NCBI RefSeq assembly: GCF_000730425.1
Contig: NZ_CP008896.1
Location: 2,356,001-2,420,000 of the forward strand
Length of the DNA stretch: 64,000 bases
From: Pseudomonas fluorescens
GTDB taxonomy: Bacteria; Pseudomonadota; Gammaproteobacteria; Pseudomonadales; Pseudomonadaceae
Direction of reading: 5' to 3'
In this document: positions 42,255 to 51,479 of the stretch, in pieces
Numbering within the stretch: position 1 is the stretch's first letter
Layout of the letters: every line of letters begins with the position of its first letter
Notes under the pieces: generated by a model
What the model saw: only the letters and a program-made list of their open reading frames with translations
What the model was told of the DNA's origin: nothing
Databases searched by the model: none
Translations under genes and position numbers: made by a program

Positions 42255-42629
42255 TCACAAGGTCGCTGGCCGTGCCCTTGCTGCGCTGGCCCCCGGGTAA
42301 TGCCCCAGTTGCTGCAAGGTGTCGAGGCGTGCGCGAGCACGAAACGCGTACTCGCTCGCAGGGTACTGGCTGATGATGAACTGATAGGTCTGCACGGCAT
42401 CCACAAACAGTTTCTGGCGCTCCAGGCATTGCCCGCGCAGCATCGAGACTTCCGGCTGCACGTAGCGACGGGACCGGCTTTCACGGTCGACCTGGGACAA
42501 TTCCAGGGTGACCCGTTCGCAATCGCCTACGTTGTAGGCGCGATAGGCATTGTTCAGATGATGATCCATCGACCAACGGGTACAGCCGACAACACTGACG
42601 GCCAGGGCAGCAATGATCAAAACTCGCAT
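42255..42629 (-). CDS. Small lipoprotein with TPR-like helices
   Basis: 124 aa. The signal MRVLIIAALAVSVVGC ends in a lipobox with the lipidated Cys at 16. The mature part looks like a pair of tetratricopeptide-type helices (NAYRAYNVGDCERVTLELSQV and LERQKLFVDAVQTYQFIISQYPASEYAFRA). AGGAG lies 8 nt upstream of the ATG. Function is unknown; an outer- or inner-membrane protein-binding role is an inference. Confidence 0.8.
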   Translation of the reverse strand: MRVLIIAALAVSVVGCTRWSMDHHLNNAYRAYNVGDCERVTLELSQVDRESRSRRYVQPEVSMLRGQCLERQKLFVDAVQTYQFIISQYPASEYAFRARARLDTLQQLGHYPGASAARARPATL

Positions 42630-42805
42630 GGGGTGTTCTCCTGTCTTGAGCAGTGTATCGACCCTTGGGCGGAAATCTTCAAGGTTGTTCGTCTGGCGCC
42701 ATAGAGTGAAAACAAGCGAATCGACAATAAGTAGTGCAAACGAACAATGACTACAGCCAAAGAGCATAGTAGCCTTCCCCAGCGCTAGAACTCAGGAGTC
42801 CGTGC

Positions 42806-44257
42806 ATGTCCGTCCGTCGTACCAAAATCGTCGCCACCCTTGGCCCGGCCAGTAACTCGCCGGAAGTCCTCGAACAGCTGATTCTGGCTGGCCTGGACGT
42901 TGCCCGTCTGAACTTCTCCCACGGCACCCCGGACGAGCACAAGGCTCGCGCCAAGCTGGTACGTGACCTCGCCGCCAAACATGGTCGCTTCGTCGCACTG
43001 TTGGGTGACCTGCAAGGTCCAAAGATCCGCATCGCCAAATTCGCCAACAAGCGCATCGAACTGAAGATTGGTGACAAGTTCACTTTCTCCACCAGCCATC
43101 CGCTGACCGAAGGCAACCAGCAGGTCGTAGGTATCGATTACCCGGACCTGGTGAAAGACTGTGGCGTCGGCGACGAGCTGCTGCTCGATGACGGCCGTGT
43201 GGTCATGCGTGTCGACACCGCCACCGTCACCGAGCTGAACTGCACCGTGATCATCGGCGGCCCGCTGTCCGATCACAAAGGCATCAACCGCCGCGGTGGT
43301 GGCCTGACTGCACCGGCCCTGACCGAAAAAGACAAGGCTGACATCAAGCTCGCTGCCGAAATGGAAGTGGACTACCTCGCCGTGTCCTTCCCTCGCGACG
43401 CCGCCGACATGGAATACGCCCGCCAACTGCGCGACGAAGCCGGCGGCACCGCCTGGCTGGTGGCGAAGATCGAACGCGCCGAAGCCGTGGCTGACGACGA
43501 AACCCTCGACGGCCTGATCAAGGCGTCCGACGCGGTGATGGTTGCCCGTGGCGACCTTGGTGTAGAAATCGGTGACGCTGAACTGATCGGCATCCAAAAG
43601 AAAATCATCCTGCACGCGCGCCGCCACAATAAAGCGGTGATCGTTGCAACCCAGATGATGGAGTCGATGATCCAGAACCCGATGCCGACCCGCGCCGAAG
43701 TGTCCGACGTGGCCAACGCCGTGCTCGACTACACCGACGCCGTGATGCTCTCGGCGGAAAGTGCTGCCGGCCCGTACCCGTTGGAAGCGGTCCAGGCCAT
43801 GGCGCGTATCTGTGTCGGCGCTGAAAAGCACCCGACCAGCAAAACCTCCAGCCACCGCATCGGCAAAGTGTTCGAAAGCTGTGACCAGAGCATCGCTCTG
43901 GCCGCCATGTACACCGCCAACCACTTCCCGGGTGTCAAGGCGATCATCGCCCTGACCGAAAGTGGCTACACCCCGTTGGTCATGTCGCGCATTCGTTCCT
44001 CGGTGCCGATCTATGCGTTCACACCACACCGTGAAGCCCAGGCCCGCGCAGCGATGTTCCGTGGCGTGTATACCATCCCGTTCGACCCGGCTTCGCTGGC
44101 GCCGAACGAAGTCAGCCAGAAGGCGATTGACGAGTTGGTCAAGCGCGGCGTCGTGGAGAAAGGCGACTGGGTCATCCTGACCAAGGGCGACAGCTACCAC
44201 ACAACTGGCGGCACCAACGGTATGAAGATCCTGCACGTTGGCGACCCAATGGTCTGA
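42806..44257 (+). CDS. pykA: Pyruvate kinase
   Basis: 483 aa. It converts phosphoenolpyruvate and ADP to pyruvate and ATP. The N-terminal TIM barrel starts VRRTKIVATLGPAS. The metal and substrate segment AKIERAEA and MVARGDLGVEIG lead to IVATQMMESMI. AGGAG is 7 nt upstream of the ATG. It is the PykA type by its place (PA4329). A terminator follows. Confidence 0.97.
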   Translation: MSVRRTKIVATLGPASNSPEVLEQLILAGLDVARLNFSHGTPDEHKARAKLVRDLAAKHGRFVALLGDLQGPKIRIAKFANKRIELKIGDKFTFSTSHPLTEGNQQVVGIDYPDLVKDCGVGDELLLDDGRVVMRVDTATVTELNCTVIIGGPLSDHKGINRRGGGLTAPALTEKDKADIKLAAEMEVDYLAVSFPRDAADMEYARQLRDEAGGTAWLVAKIERAEAVADDETLDGLIKASDAVMVARGDLGVEIGDAELIGIQKKIILHARRHNKAVIVATQMMESMIQNPMPTRAEVSDVANAVLDYTDAVMLSAESAAGPYPLEAVQAMARICVGAEKHPTSKTSSHRIGKVFESCDQSIALAAMYTANHFPGVKAIIALTESGYTPLVMSRIRSSVPIYAFTPHREAQARAAMFRGVYTIPFDPASLAPNEVSQKAIDELVKRGVVEKGDWVILTKGDSYHTTGGTNGMKILHVGDPMV

Positions 44258-44276
44258 GTGACCCGCTGAAAAGCCC

Positions 44277-44309
44277 AAGCCCTGCCATGTGAGTGGCAGG
44301 GCTTTTTTG
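44277..44309 (+). terminator. Rho-independent terminator after pykA
   Basis: AAGCCCTGCCA pairs exactly with TGGCAGGGCTT around a 6-nt loop, followed by a T run. Confidence 0.92.
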
Positions 44310-44349
44310 CATTTCAAGGGAAGGTTATTTGATGGCTGGGCAGGCCTCA

Positions 44350-45099
44350 TCAGCGCCTGGCCATAAACCCCGACAACGCCGCAATCGCCTCCGGCGAGCG
44401 CAACCTTTGGCTAAACAATGCGCCCTCCTCCTCAATCACCTGGCGCAACTGCTCACGGTCGACACCTTTCATCAACTGCTTGCTGATTTGCACTGCACCC
44501 GGCGCCAGAGTCTCGAAGCGCCCGGCCACCTCCCGCGCCTTGGCCAAGGCGGCTTCACCACTGTCGAGCGCTTGTGTCGCAATGCCCCACTGTGCAGCCT
44601 GCTCGCCGCTGAACCCTTCGCCCAACAGCAGCAGTTCAGCGGCTTTCGCATGCCCGAGCAATCGCGGCAGGATCAGGCTGGAACCAAACTCCGGGCACAA
44701 CCCCAGGTTGACGAACGGCATGCGCAACCGGGCATCACGGCTGACATACACCAGGTCGCAATGCAGCAACAGCGTCGTGCCAATGCCTACCGCCGCGCCG
44801 GCCACCCCGGCAATCACCGGCTTGCGGCAATTGAGCAGGCTTTTCATGAAGAGGAACGGTGGGCTGTCCAGGTCGCTGGGCGGTTGTTGCAAGAAATCGC
44901 CGATATCGTTGCCGGCGGTAAAGCATTCGCTGCTGCCCTGGATCAGCACTGCGTTGATCGTGTTATCGGCATCAGCTTGCTCCAGCGCCGCCGCCAACTG
45001 GTGGTACATGGCGCGGGTCAGGGCATTTTTCTTGTCGGCACGATTGAGCTGCAGAATCAGCAGCCCGCGGTCACGTTGCAGCACAATGGCATCGGTCAT
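44350..45099 (-). CDS. Enoyl-CoA hydratase/isomerase family protein
   Basis: 249 aa crotonase-fold enzyme. The oxyanion-hole segments SSECFTAGNDI and GAAVGIGTTLLLHCDLVY are visible. Of the usual two catalytic glutamates only the second region (LGLCPEFGSS) clearly keeps one, which favours an isomerase-type reaction over hydration. The substrate is unknown. It lies just upstream of nothing else in its strand but is adjacent to the ferredoxin reductase gene, as PA4330 is to PA4331. Confidence 0.9.
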   Translation of the reverse strand: MTDAIVLQRDRGLLILQLNRADKKNALTRAMYHQLAAALEQADADNTINAVLIQGSSECFTAGNDIGDFLQQPPSDLDSPPFLFMKSLLNCRKPVIAGVAGAAVGIGTTLLLHCDLVYVSRDARLRMPFVNLGLCPEFGSSLILPRLLGHAKAAELLLLGEGFSGEQAAQWGIATQALDSGEAALAKAREVAGRFETLAPGAVQISKQLMKGVDREQLRQVIEEEGALFSQRLRSPEAIAALSGFMARR

Positions 45100-45127
45100 G
45101 GTGAGTCTCGCAGATAGGCATCAGCGC

Positions 45128-46060
45128 TCAACCACGGGGCAGGAACACATCGGCCAGCAGTTGGTTACGCGGCAAACCAGCCAGGAACAGGCGCTTGGAA
45201 AAGGCCTCGACACTGCTGGGATGCCCGCAGAGTAAGGCCAGGGTTTGCCGGGAAACAAGCCGCAGTTGCGCCAAAGCACCGGCCAGCTGTGCCGCCGTCC
45301 ACAGTTCGATCGTGAGGTTGTCATGGCTGGCAGCGAGCTGGGCCAGGGGCTCGGCCAGATAATGCCCACCCGTATCATGGGCCAGGTGAATAACACGGAT
45401 GGCGCCCTGATGATCCTGGCGCAAGGCTTCGCGCAACACCCCCCACAACGGGCCCAGACCGCTGCCGGAAGCCAGCAGCCACAACGGCCGGGACTGCCAG
45501 TCCGGGTCGTAATGCAACGCGCCGCCGCGCAACTCACCCAGACGCAACGGGTCACCCGCGTGCAACTGCCGGGCAAGATCGCTGAACTCGCCGGGCAGAC
45601 GGCAATCGAGATGAAACTCCAGGAACGGATCGTCCTGGGGCAGGCTGGCCAGGGAATAAGGCCGCGCCACCGTGCCCGCCCACAACACAAGATGCTGCCC
45701 GGCCCGGTAGCGCAACCCACGCTCCGGTTGCAGGCGCAGGCGCAGCACCGTCGGGCTCAACCAGTCCGCGCTCAATACCGTAGCCGCCGCGCCGTCGCGC
45801 AAGGGGTCAAAAGCCTCGACCCGTACATCGCCCGTGACCTGGCATTGGCAGGCCAGGCGCCAGCCGTCCTGGCGCTGGGCCGGGCTCAGGGCATCGGGTT
45901 GCTTGTCCTCGACCTCACCCCGGCAACGCACCAGGCAGGCATGGCAACTGCCCGCCCGGCAACTGTAGGGCACGGCCACACCGGCCTGGTTCAAGACATC
46001 CAGCAGATTGCTGCCGGTGGAGACCGACCAGTGGCGCTCGCCAACGTGCAGTTCAGGCAT
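45128..46060 (-). CDS. 2Fe-2S ferredoxin / FAD-NAD(P) oxidoreductase
   Basis: 310 aa. An N-terminal plant-type [2Fe-2S] domain has CRAGSCHACLVRC and a later C in LACQCQV. An FAD-binding barrel (RPYSLAS) and an NAD(P) domain with LLASGSGLGPLWGVLREAL follow. Such enzymes pass electrons from NAD(P)H to oxygenases or flavins; the partner is unknown. The start was set at MPELHVGERHW. The in-frame upstream ORF runs into a REPIN. Confidence 0.88.
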   Translation of the reverse strand: MPELHVGERHWSVSTGSNLLDVLNQAGVAVPYSCRAGSCHACLVRCRGEVEDKQPDALSPAQRQDGWRLACQCQVTGDVRVEAFDPLRDGAAATVLSADWLSPTVLRLRLQPERGLRYRAGQHLVLWAGTVARPYSLASLPQDDPFLEFHLDCRLPGEFSDLARQLHAGDPLRLGELRGGALHYDPDWQSRPLWLLASGSGLGPLWGVLREALRQDHQGAIRVIHLAHDTGGHYLAEPLAQLAASHDNLTIELWTAAQLAGALAQLRLVSRQTLALLCGHPSSVEAFSKRLFLAGLPRNQLLADVFLPRG

Positions 46061-46104
46061 GAAAGGTCTCGAATCAAAATGTGCGATCACTGTAACTGCT
46101 TTTT

Positions 46105-46195
46105 GTCGGCGCCGGCTTGCCGGCGATGGTGGACTAGCAGCCACGACAGGTGTCGCCTGATGCACCGCTATCGCCGGCAAGCCGGCTCCTACAGG
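46105..46195. repeat. REPIN, GTAGGAGCCGGC type
   Basis: TCGGCGCCGGCTTGCCGGCGATGG faces TATCGCCGGCAAGCCGGCTCCTAC. It sits between the divergent oxidoreductase and fumarase genes. Confidence 0.8.
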
Positions 46196-46302
46196 TTCCT
46201 GGTCGGTAGAGTTTGACCATCGTCGGGTGTATCGGCCATCACGCCGGGTTATACTGCCGCGCCTTTTTAGCGTCGCGCCAGCACTACCCGGCGTGCCTTG
46301 GA

Positions 46303-46346
46303 AAAGGTGGTTTCAGCGACCGATACCCCCATCTGAAGCCACCTTT
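46303..46346 (+). promoter_or_regulatory. Hairpin in the fumarase leader
   Basis: AAAGGTGGTTTCAG (46303-46316) pairs with CTGAAGCCACCTTT (46333-46346) at 13 of 14 positions around a 16-nt loop. A short T-containing tail follows. It lies between a plausible -10 (TATACT near 46249) and the ribosome site GAGGAG at about 46364. It could be an attenuator or RNA-stability element. Confidence 0.5.
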
Positions 46347-46378
46347 ATTGAATGTTCCCTTATAGAGGAGCGCGACTC

Positions 46379-47902
46379 ATGACCGTGATCAAGCAAGACG
46401 ACCTGATTCAGAGCGTTGCCGACGCCCTGCAATTCATTTCCTACTACCACCCCGTTGACTTCATCCAGGCGATGCACGAAGCCTACCTGCGCGAAGAGTC
46501 GCCGGCAGCCCGTGACTCCATGGCCCAGATCCTGATCAACTCGCGCATGTGTGCCACCGGCCACCGCCCGATCTGCCAGGACACCGGGATCGTCACCGTG
46601 TTCGTGCGCGTGGGCATGGATGTACGTTGGGATGGCGCCACCATGGGCCTGGACGACATGATCAACGAAGGCGTGCGTCGCGCCTACAACCTGCCGGAAA
46701 ACGTACTGCGGGCCTCGATTCTCGCCGACCCGGCAGGTAGCAGGAAGAACACCAAGGACAACACCCCAGCCGTGATCCACTACTCCATCGTCCCGGGTAA
46801 CACCGTGGAAGTGGACGTGGCCGCCAAGGGCGGTGGTTCCGAGAACAAGTCGAAAATGGCCATGCTCAACCCGTCCGACTCCATTGTCGACTGGGTGCTC
46901 AAGACCGTTCCTACCATGGGCGCCGGCTGGTGCCCACCGGGCATGCTCGGCATCGGCATCGGCGGTACCGCCGAGAAAGCCGCCGTCATGGCCAAGGAAG
47001 TATTGATGGAGTCCATCGACATCCACGAGCTGAAAAAACGCGGCCCCTCCAACCGTATCGAAGAAATGCGCCTGGAGCTGTTCGAGAAGGTCAACCAACT
47101 GGGGATTGGCGCCCAGGGCCTGGGTGGCCTGACCACCGTGCTCGACGTGAAGATCATGGACTACCCGACCCACGCCGCTTCGCTGCCGGTGTGCATGATC
47201 CCCAACTGCGCCGCCACCCGTCACACGCACTTTGTGCTTGACGGTTCCGGCCCGGTAGCCCAGGAAGCGCCACCGCTGGACGCCTACCCGGAAATTGTCT
47301 GGGAAGCCGGCCCGTCGGCGCGTCGGGTCAACCTCGACACCCTGACCCCGGAAGATGTGCAGAGCTGGAAGCCGGGCGAAACCGTGCTGCTCAACGGCAA
47401 GATGCTCACCGGTCGCGACGCGGCGCACAAGCGCATGGTCGAGATGCTGAACAAGGGTGAAACCCTGCCGGTGGACCTCAAGGGTCGCTTCATCTACTAC
47501 GTCGGCCCGGTAGATCCGGTGCGCGAAGAAGTGGTTGGCCCGGCAGGCCCGACCACCGCCACGCGGATGGACAAGTTCACCCGCCAGATCCTCGAACAGA
47601 CCGGCCTGCTGGGCATGATCGGCAAATCCGAGCGCGGCCCGACCGCCATCGAAGCGATCAAGGATCACAAGGCGGTGTACCTGATGGCTGTTGGCGGTGC
47701 GGCCTACCTGGTGGCGCAAGCCATCAAGAAGTCACGTGTCGTGGCCTTCGCCGAACTGGGCATGGAAGCCATCTACGAGTTCGACGTAAAAGACATGCCG
47801 GTCACTGTTGCCGTCGACAGCAAGGGCGAGTCGGTGCACATCACTGGCCCCGCCATCTGGCAGCAAAAGATCAGTGAAAGCCTGGCGGTAGAAGTGCAGT
47901 AA
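46379..47902 (+). CDS. fumA: Class I fumarate hydratase
   Basis: 507 aa [4Fe-4S] fumarase that interconverts fumarate and malate in the TCA cycle. Cluster-ligand cysteines are in GHRPICQDTG and MIPNCAATRHTHF, with a third expected further on. The C-terminal fumarase domain (WEAGPSARRVNLDTLTPEDV on) is complete. GAGGAG precedes the ATG; a start 9 codons upstream was rejected. The class I type is oxygen- and iron-sensitive. The P. aeruginosa equivalent is PA4333. Confidence 0.94.
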   Translation: MTVIKQDDLIQSVADALQFISYYHPVDFIQAMHEAYLREESPAARDSMAQILINSRMCATGHRPICQDTGIVTVFVRVGMDVRWDGATMGLDDMINEGVRRAYNLPENVLRASILADPAGSRKNTKDNTPAVIHYSIVPGNTVEVDVAAKGGGSENKSKMAMLNPSDSIVDWVLKTVPTMGAGWCPPGMLGIGIGGTAEKAAVMAKEVLMESIDIHELKKRGPSNRIEEMRLELFEKVNQLGIGAQGLGGLTTVLDVKIMDYPTHAASLPVCMIPNCAATRHTHFVLDGSGPVAQEAPPLDAYPEIVWEAGPSARRVNLDTLTPEDVQSWKPGETVLLNGKMLTGRDAAHKRMVEMLNKGETLPVDLKGRFIYYVGPVDPVREEVVGPAGPTTATRMDKFTRQILEQTGLLGMIGKSERGPTAIEAIKDHKAVYLMAVGGAAYLVAQAIKKSRVVAFAELGMEAIYEFDVKDMPVTVAVDSKGESVHITGPAIWQQKISESLAVEVQ

Positions 47903-47920
47903 GCACCTCCCTGCAAGGAT

Positions 47921-47959
47921 AAAAGGCGACTGTGGCTCCGTGCTGCAGTCGCCTTTTTT
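47921..47959 (+). terminator. Rho-independent terminator after fumarase
   Basis: AAAGGCGACT pairs with AGTCGCCTTT around a 15-nt loop and ends in a T run. Confidence 0.9.
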
Positions 47960-47981
47960 GTGGTCACAGTGAACGCAGTCA

Positions 47982-48072
47982 TGTGGGAGCGGGCTTGCTC
48001 GCGAAAGCGCTGAATCAGGCGCTGGATGTGTTGAATGACACACTGCTTTCGCGAGCAAGCCCGCTCCCACAC
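47982..48072. repeat. REPIN, GTGGGAGCGGGC type
   Basis: TGTGGGAGCGGGCTTGCTCGCGAAAGC faces GCTTTCGCGAGCAAGCCCGCTCCCACA. It lies about 90 bp before the sensor kinase start. Confidence 0.9.
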
Positions 48073-48162
48073 AAGCCCAGCTGTTACACCAGCCCGCTCA
48101 TCACAAGATCCAAGCGGCACATGTTATGGTGCTCGCCCCCAATTGCAGCTGTTCATTCTCGT

Positions 48163-49929
48163 ATGATCGCGATCCCTCGCCCATTGCGTCTGACCTTCTA
48201 CTCCCTGCTGATTATCGCCGGTGCCGTACTCGCGGCGACCGTCGCCATTCGCCAGGCTGAGCGCCAAGCCCTGGTGGACGACGCAGGCCGTGCCAATCAA
48301 CAATTGGCCCTGTATGCCAACTCCTTGCACACCCTGATCGAACGTTACCGTGCCCTGCCCGCCGTGCTGGCCCTGGATTCGGAAATGATCAGCGCCCTGA
48401 AAGGCCCACTCGATCCCGCGACCCAGGATGTGCTCAACCACAAGCTGGAGCGTATCAACGGTGCCGCGCAGTCTTCGACCCTGGAATTGATGGACCGTAC
48501 CGGCCTGGCCGTGGCTGCCAGCAACTGGCGCCTGCCCAGCAGCTATGTCGGCCACAACTATGCGTTTCGCCCCTACTTCAGCCAGACCCGCAGCCAGGGC
48601 ACCGGGCGTTTTTATGCGGTGGGGGTAACCACCGGCATTCCGGGGTACTTCCTCTCCAGCGCGGTAGTCGATGAGCAGGAACAGTTCCTCGGCGCCATGG
48701 TGGTGAAACTGGAGTTTCCGGAGCTGGAGCGCGAATGGGCCCAGGGCGATGACCTGCTGCTGGTCAGCGATGCCCGGGGCATCGTGTTTATCGCCAATAA
48801 ACCCGGATGGCGTTACCGCAACCTGCGCCCGCTGTCGGCCAACGATCTGGCCGAACTCAAGGCCACGCGCCAATACGACAAAAAGCAACTGCTGCCCCTG
48901 GACACCCAGATCTTGCAGCGCTTTGACGAAAACAGTCATCTGATGCGCGTGGCCGGCCCCGAAGGCAACGCCAACTACATCTGGGAATCCCTGCCCCTCA
49001 AAGCCGAAGGCTGGACCCTGCACCTGCTGCGCAAACCCCAGGTCGCCTTTGAAGATCAGCGTAACGCTGGCCTCGCCGCTGCCGGTCTGTGGCTGGCACT
49101 GGTGTTCCTGCTGTTGTTCCTGACCCAGCGCTGGCGCCTGGCCCGTTTGCGCCAGCGCAGCCGCGAAGAACTGGAGCGCCTGGTGGAAGAACGTACCCAG
49201 GCCCTGCGCACTGCCCAGGATGGCCTGGTGCAATCGGCCAAGCTGGCGGCGCTGGGGCAGATGTCTGCGGCCCTGGCCCATGAGATCAACCAACCGCTGA
49301 CCACCCAGCGCATGCAACTGGCCACCTTGCGCCTGCTGCTCGATCACGGGCGCATCGATGACGCCTACCAGGCGCTGACGCCCCTGGACGACATGCTCAC
49401 CCGCATGGCCGCCCTCACTGGCCACCTCAAGACCTTCGCCCGCAAAAGCCCCAGCGGCCTGCGCGAACGCCTGGACCTGGCGACCGTGGTCGACCAGTCC
49501 CTGCACTTGCTCGATGCACGCCTGCGCGACGAAGCCATCGGCACCGTGCTCGACCTGACTCGTCCGGCCTGGGTGCACGGCGATGCCATTCGCCTGGAGC
49601 AGGTGCTGATCAACCTGCTGCGCAATGCCCTGGATGCGATGGCCAACCAACCGCGCAAGCGTCTGGAAATCCGCCTGCATGCCGATCAACAACTGTGGCA
49701 CCTGAGCGTCAGCGACAGCGGCGGTGGCATTGCCGAGGAACACCTGAACAACGTGTTCGACCCGTTCTTCACCACCAAGCCCGTGGGTGATGGGCTCGGG
49801 CTCGGCTTGGCGGTGTCCTACGCTATCGTGCATGAACTGGGAGGGCGCCTGAGTGCTGCCAATCAGGGCGACGGCGCCGTCTTCACCCTGACCCTGCCCA
49901 TCGCGCTGGAGGCGCCGGACCTATGTTGA
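48163..49929 (+). CDS. mifS: DctB/MifS-like sensor histidine kinase
   Basis: 588 aa. A helix at about 9-28 and another near 302-322 bracket a double Cache-type periplasmic sensor. A coiled coil links to HisKA with H373 in LAHEINQPLTTQRM and an ATPase domain (NLLRNALDAM, DSGGGIAEEH, GDGLGLGLAVS). It overlaps its response regulator by 7 bp. Next to it lies an alpha-ketoglutarate permease, which matches the MifS/MifR system of P. aeruginosa. The symbol rests on this context; a DctB-type C4-dicarboxylate sensor is the alternative. No clear ribosome site precedes the chosen ATG. Confidence 0.82.
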   Translation: MIAIPRPLRLTFYSLLIIAGAVLAATVAIRQAERQALVDDAGRANQQLALYANSLHTLIERYRALPAVLALDSEMISALKGPLDPATQDVLNHKLERINGAAQSSTLELMDRTGLAVAASNWRLPSSYVGHNYAFRPYFSQTRSQGTGRFYAVGVTTGIPGYFLSSAVVDEQEQFLGAMVVKLEFPELEREWAQGDDLLLVSDARGIVFIANKPGWRYRNLRPLSANDLAELKATRQYDKKQLLPLDTQILQRFDENSHLMRVAGPEGNANYIWESLPLKAEGWTLHLLRKPQVAFEDQRNAGLAAAGLWLALVFLLLFLTQRWRLARLRQRSREELERLVEERTQALRTAQDGLVQSAKLAALGQMSAALAHEINQPLTTQRMQLATLRLLLDHGRIDDAYQALTPLDDMLTRMAALTGHLKTFARKSPSGLRERLDLATVVDQSLHLLDARLRDEAIGTVLDLTRPAWVHGDAIRLEQVLINLLRNALDAMANQPRKRLEIRLHADQQLWHLSVSDSGGGIAEEHLNNVFDPFFTTKPVGDGLGLGLAVSYAIVHELGGRLSAANQGDGAVFTLTLPIALEAPDLC

Positions 49930-51257
49930 ACGCAGTGATTGTGGTCGATGACGAGGCCAGCATCCGTACGGCCGTGGAACAGTGGCTGAGCCTCTGCGGC
50001 TTTGAGGTGCAACTGTTCAGCCGCGCCGAAGACTGCCTGGCCCAACTGCCCAGGGATTTTCCCGGAGTGATTCTCAGCGATGTGCGCATGCCGGGGCTCA
50101 GCGGCCTGGAGCTGCTGGCCGAGGTGCAACGGCGCGATGCCGACTTGCCGCTGATCCTGTTGACCGGCCATGGGGATGTACCAATGGCCGTCGAAGCCAT
50201 GCGCGACGGCGCCTACGACTTTCTGGAAAAGCCCTTCAGCCCCGATGCCCTGCTCGCCAGCCTGCGCCGGGCCCTGGACAAACGCGGCCTGATCCTGGAA
50301 AACCGCCGCCTGCACCAACAGGCCGATCAGCGGGTCAAGCTGGAGTCGAGCCTGCTGGGGGTGTCCCGCAGCCTGCAGACATTGCGCCGCCAAGTGCTGG
50401 ATCTGGCCGCCTTGCCGGTCAACGTGCTGATCCGTGGCGAGACCGGCAGCGGCAAGGAACTGGTCGCCCGCTGCCTGCACGACTTCGGGCCACGGGCGAA
50501 GAAGCCGTTTGTCGCGCTCAACTGTGCAGCGATTCCCGAGCAACTGTTCGAAGCCGAGCTGTTCGGCCATGAAAGCGGTGCCTTCACCGGCGCCCAGGGC
50601 AAGCGCATTGGCAAGCTGGAGTACGCCGACGGCGGCACGCTGTTTCTCGACGAGATCGAAAGCATGCCCCTGGCCCAGCAGGTGAAACTGCTGCGGGTAT
50701 TGCAGGAGCAGAAGCTGGAGCGCCTGGGGTCCAACCAGAGCATCAAGGTAGACCTGCGCATCATCGCCGCGACCAAACCCGACCTGCTGGACGAAGCCCG
50801 GGCCGGCCGCTTTCGTGAAGACCTGGCCTACCGCCTGACCGTTGCACAACTGCGCCTGCCACCCTTGCGTGAACGCCGCGAGGATATCCCGCTGCTGTTC
50901 GATCACTTCACCCAGAGTGCCGCCGAGCGCCTGGGCCGTGAGGCCGCGCCCCTCAGCGGGCCGCAACTGGGGCGGCTGCTCAGCCATGACTGGCCTGGCA
51001 ACGTGCGCGAACTGGCCAACGTTGCCGAACGCCAGGTGCTGGGCCTGGGCGAGCCGGAACCGGAAGGTATCGAGGCCGGACAATCCCTGTCGGCGCAGCA
51101 GGAAGCGTTCGAGGCTCACTGCTTGAAAGCCGCGCTGACCCGGCACAAGGGTGATATCAAGGCGGTACTGGCCGAGCTGCAACTGCCACGGCGTACCTTT
51201 AATGAAAAAATGCAGCGCCACGGGCTGACCCGGGAGATGTTTCTCTCGGCGGATTGA
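49923..51257 (+). CDS. mifR: MifR/DctD-like sigma-54 response regulator
   Basis: 444 aa NtrC family activator. The receiver has phospho-acceptor D53 (LSDVRMPG). The AAA+ domain contains Walker A GETGSGKE, the sigma-54 contact loop GAFTGA and the R-finger region. A Fis-type helix-turn-helix ends the protein (HKGDIKAVLAELQLPRRTFNEKM). It should activate the downstream permease from the two palindromes at 51312-51357. The gene starts inside the kinase's last codons. Confidence 0.88.
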   Translation: MLNAVIVVDDEASIRTAVEQWLSLCGFEVQLFSRAEDCLAQLPRDFPGVILSDVRMPGLSGLELLAEVQRRDADLPLILLTGHGDVPMAVEAMRDGAYDFLEKPFSPDALLASLRRALDKRGLILENRRLHQQADQRVKLESSLLGVSRSLQTLRRQVLDLAALPVNVLIRGETGSGKELVARCLHDFGPRAKKPFVALNCAAIPEQLFEAELFGHESGAFTGAQGKRIGKLEYADGGTLFLDEIESMPLAQQVKLLRVLQEQKLERLGSNQSIKVDLRIIAATKPDLLDEARAGRFREDLAYRLTVAQLRLPPLRERREDIPLLFDHFTQSAAERLGREAAPLSGPQLGRLLSHDWPGNVRELANVAERQVLGLGEPEPEGIEAGQSLSAQQEAFEAHCLKAALTRHKGDIKAVLAELQLPRRTFNEKMQRHGLTREMFLSAD

Positions 51258-51311
51258 GGAGGCTTCTGATGGCCTCCTCGCTGACTTGCCGGTGATGAGG
51301 CAGCAGCCATA

Positions 51312-51325
51312 AGCGGATTTCCGCT
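51312..51325. promoter_or_regulatory. Upstream enhancer palindrome 1 (predicted MifR-type site)
   Basis: AGCGGATTTCCGCT is a nearly exact palindrome about 76 bp upstream of the -24 element. Its core AGCG-N6-CGCT is repeated 32 bp downstream. Confidence 0.7.
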
Positions 51326-51343
51326 CACCACCCAAAAATCATC

Positions 51344-51357
51344 AGCGAATTTTCGCT
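51344..51357. promoter_or_regulatory. Upstream enhancer palindrome 2 (predicted MifR-type site)
   Basis: AGCGAATTTTCGCT shares 11 of 14 bases with site 1. The two start points are 32 bp (about three helical turns) apart, the geometry of an NtrC-type enhancer. Confidence 0.7.
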
Positions 51358-51400
51358 CAGAATTTTCCTAACACCCCTCTAGAACGGGCCTCTCCTGGCT

Positions 51401-51416
51401 TGGCACAGCTCCTGCT
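51401..51416 (+). promoter_or_regulatory. Sigma-54 promoter (-24/-12) of the alpha-ketoglutarate permease
   Basis: TGGCACAGCTCCTGCT matches the RpoN consensus, with GG and GC separated by exactly 10 bp. Transcription should start near 51427, about 50 bp before the permease ATG. Confidence 0.85.
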
Positions 51417-51479
51417 ATAGCTTGCGTCAGGCTGCGCTGACGCGCGCTCCACAAAAACAATGACATGAAGGATCCTTCA

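Noticed and set aside
48124..49833. 569-codon frame antisense to the MifS-like kinase
   Set aside because: Gln/Gly/His-rich shadow with no domain; the plus strand holds an intact histidine kinase.
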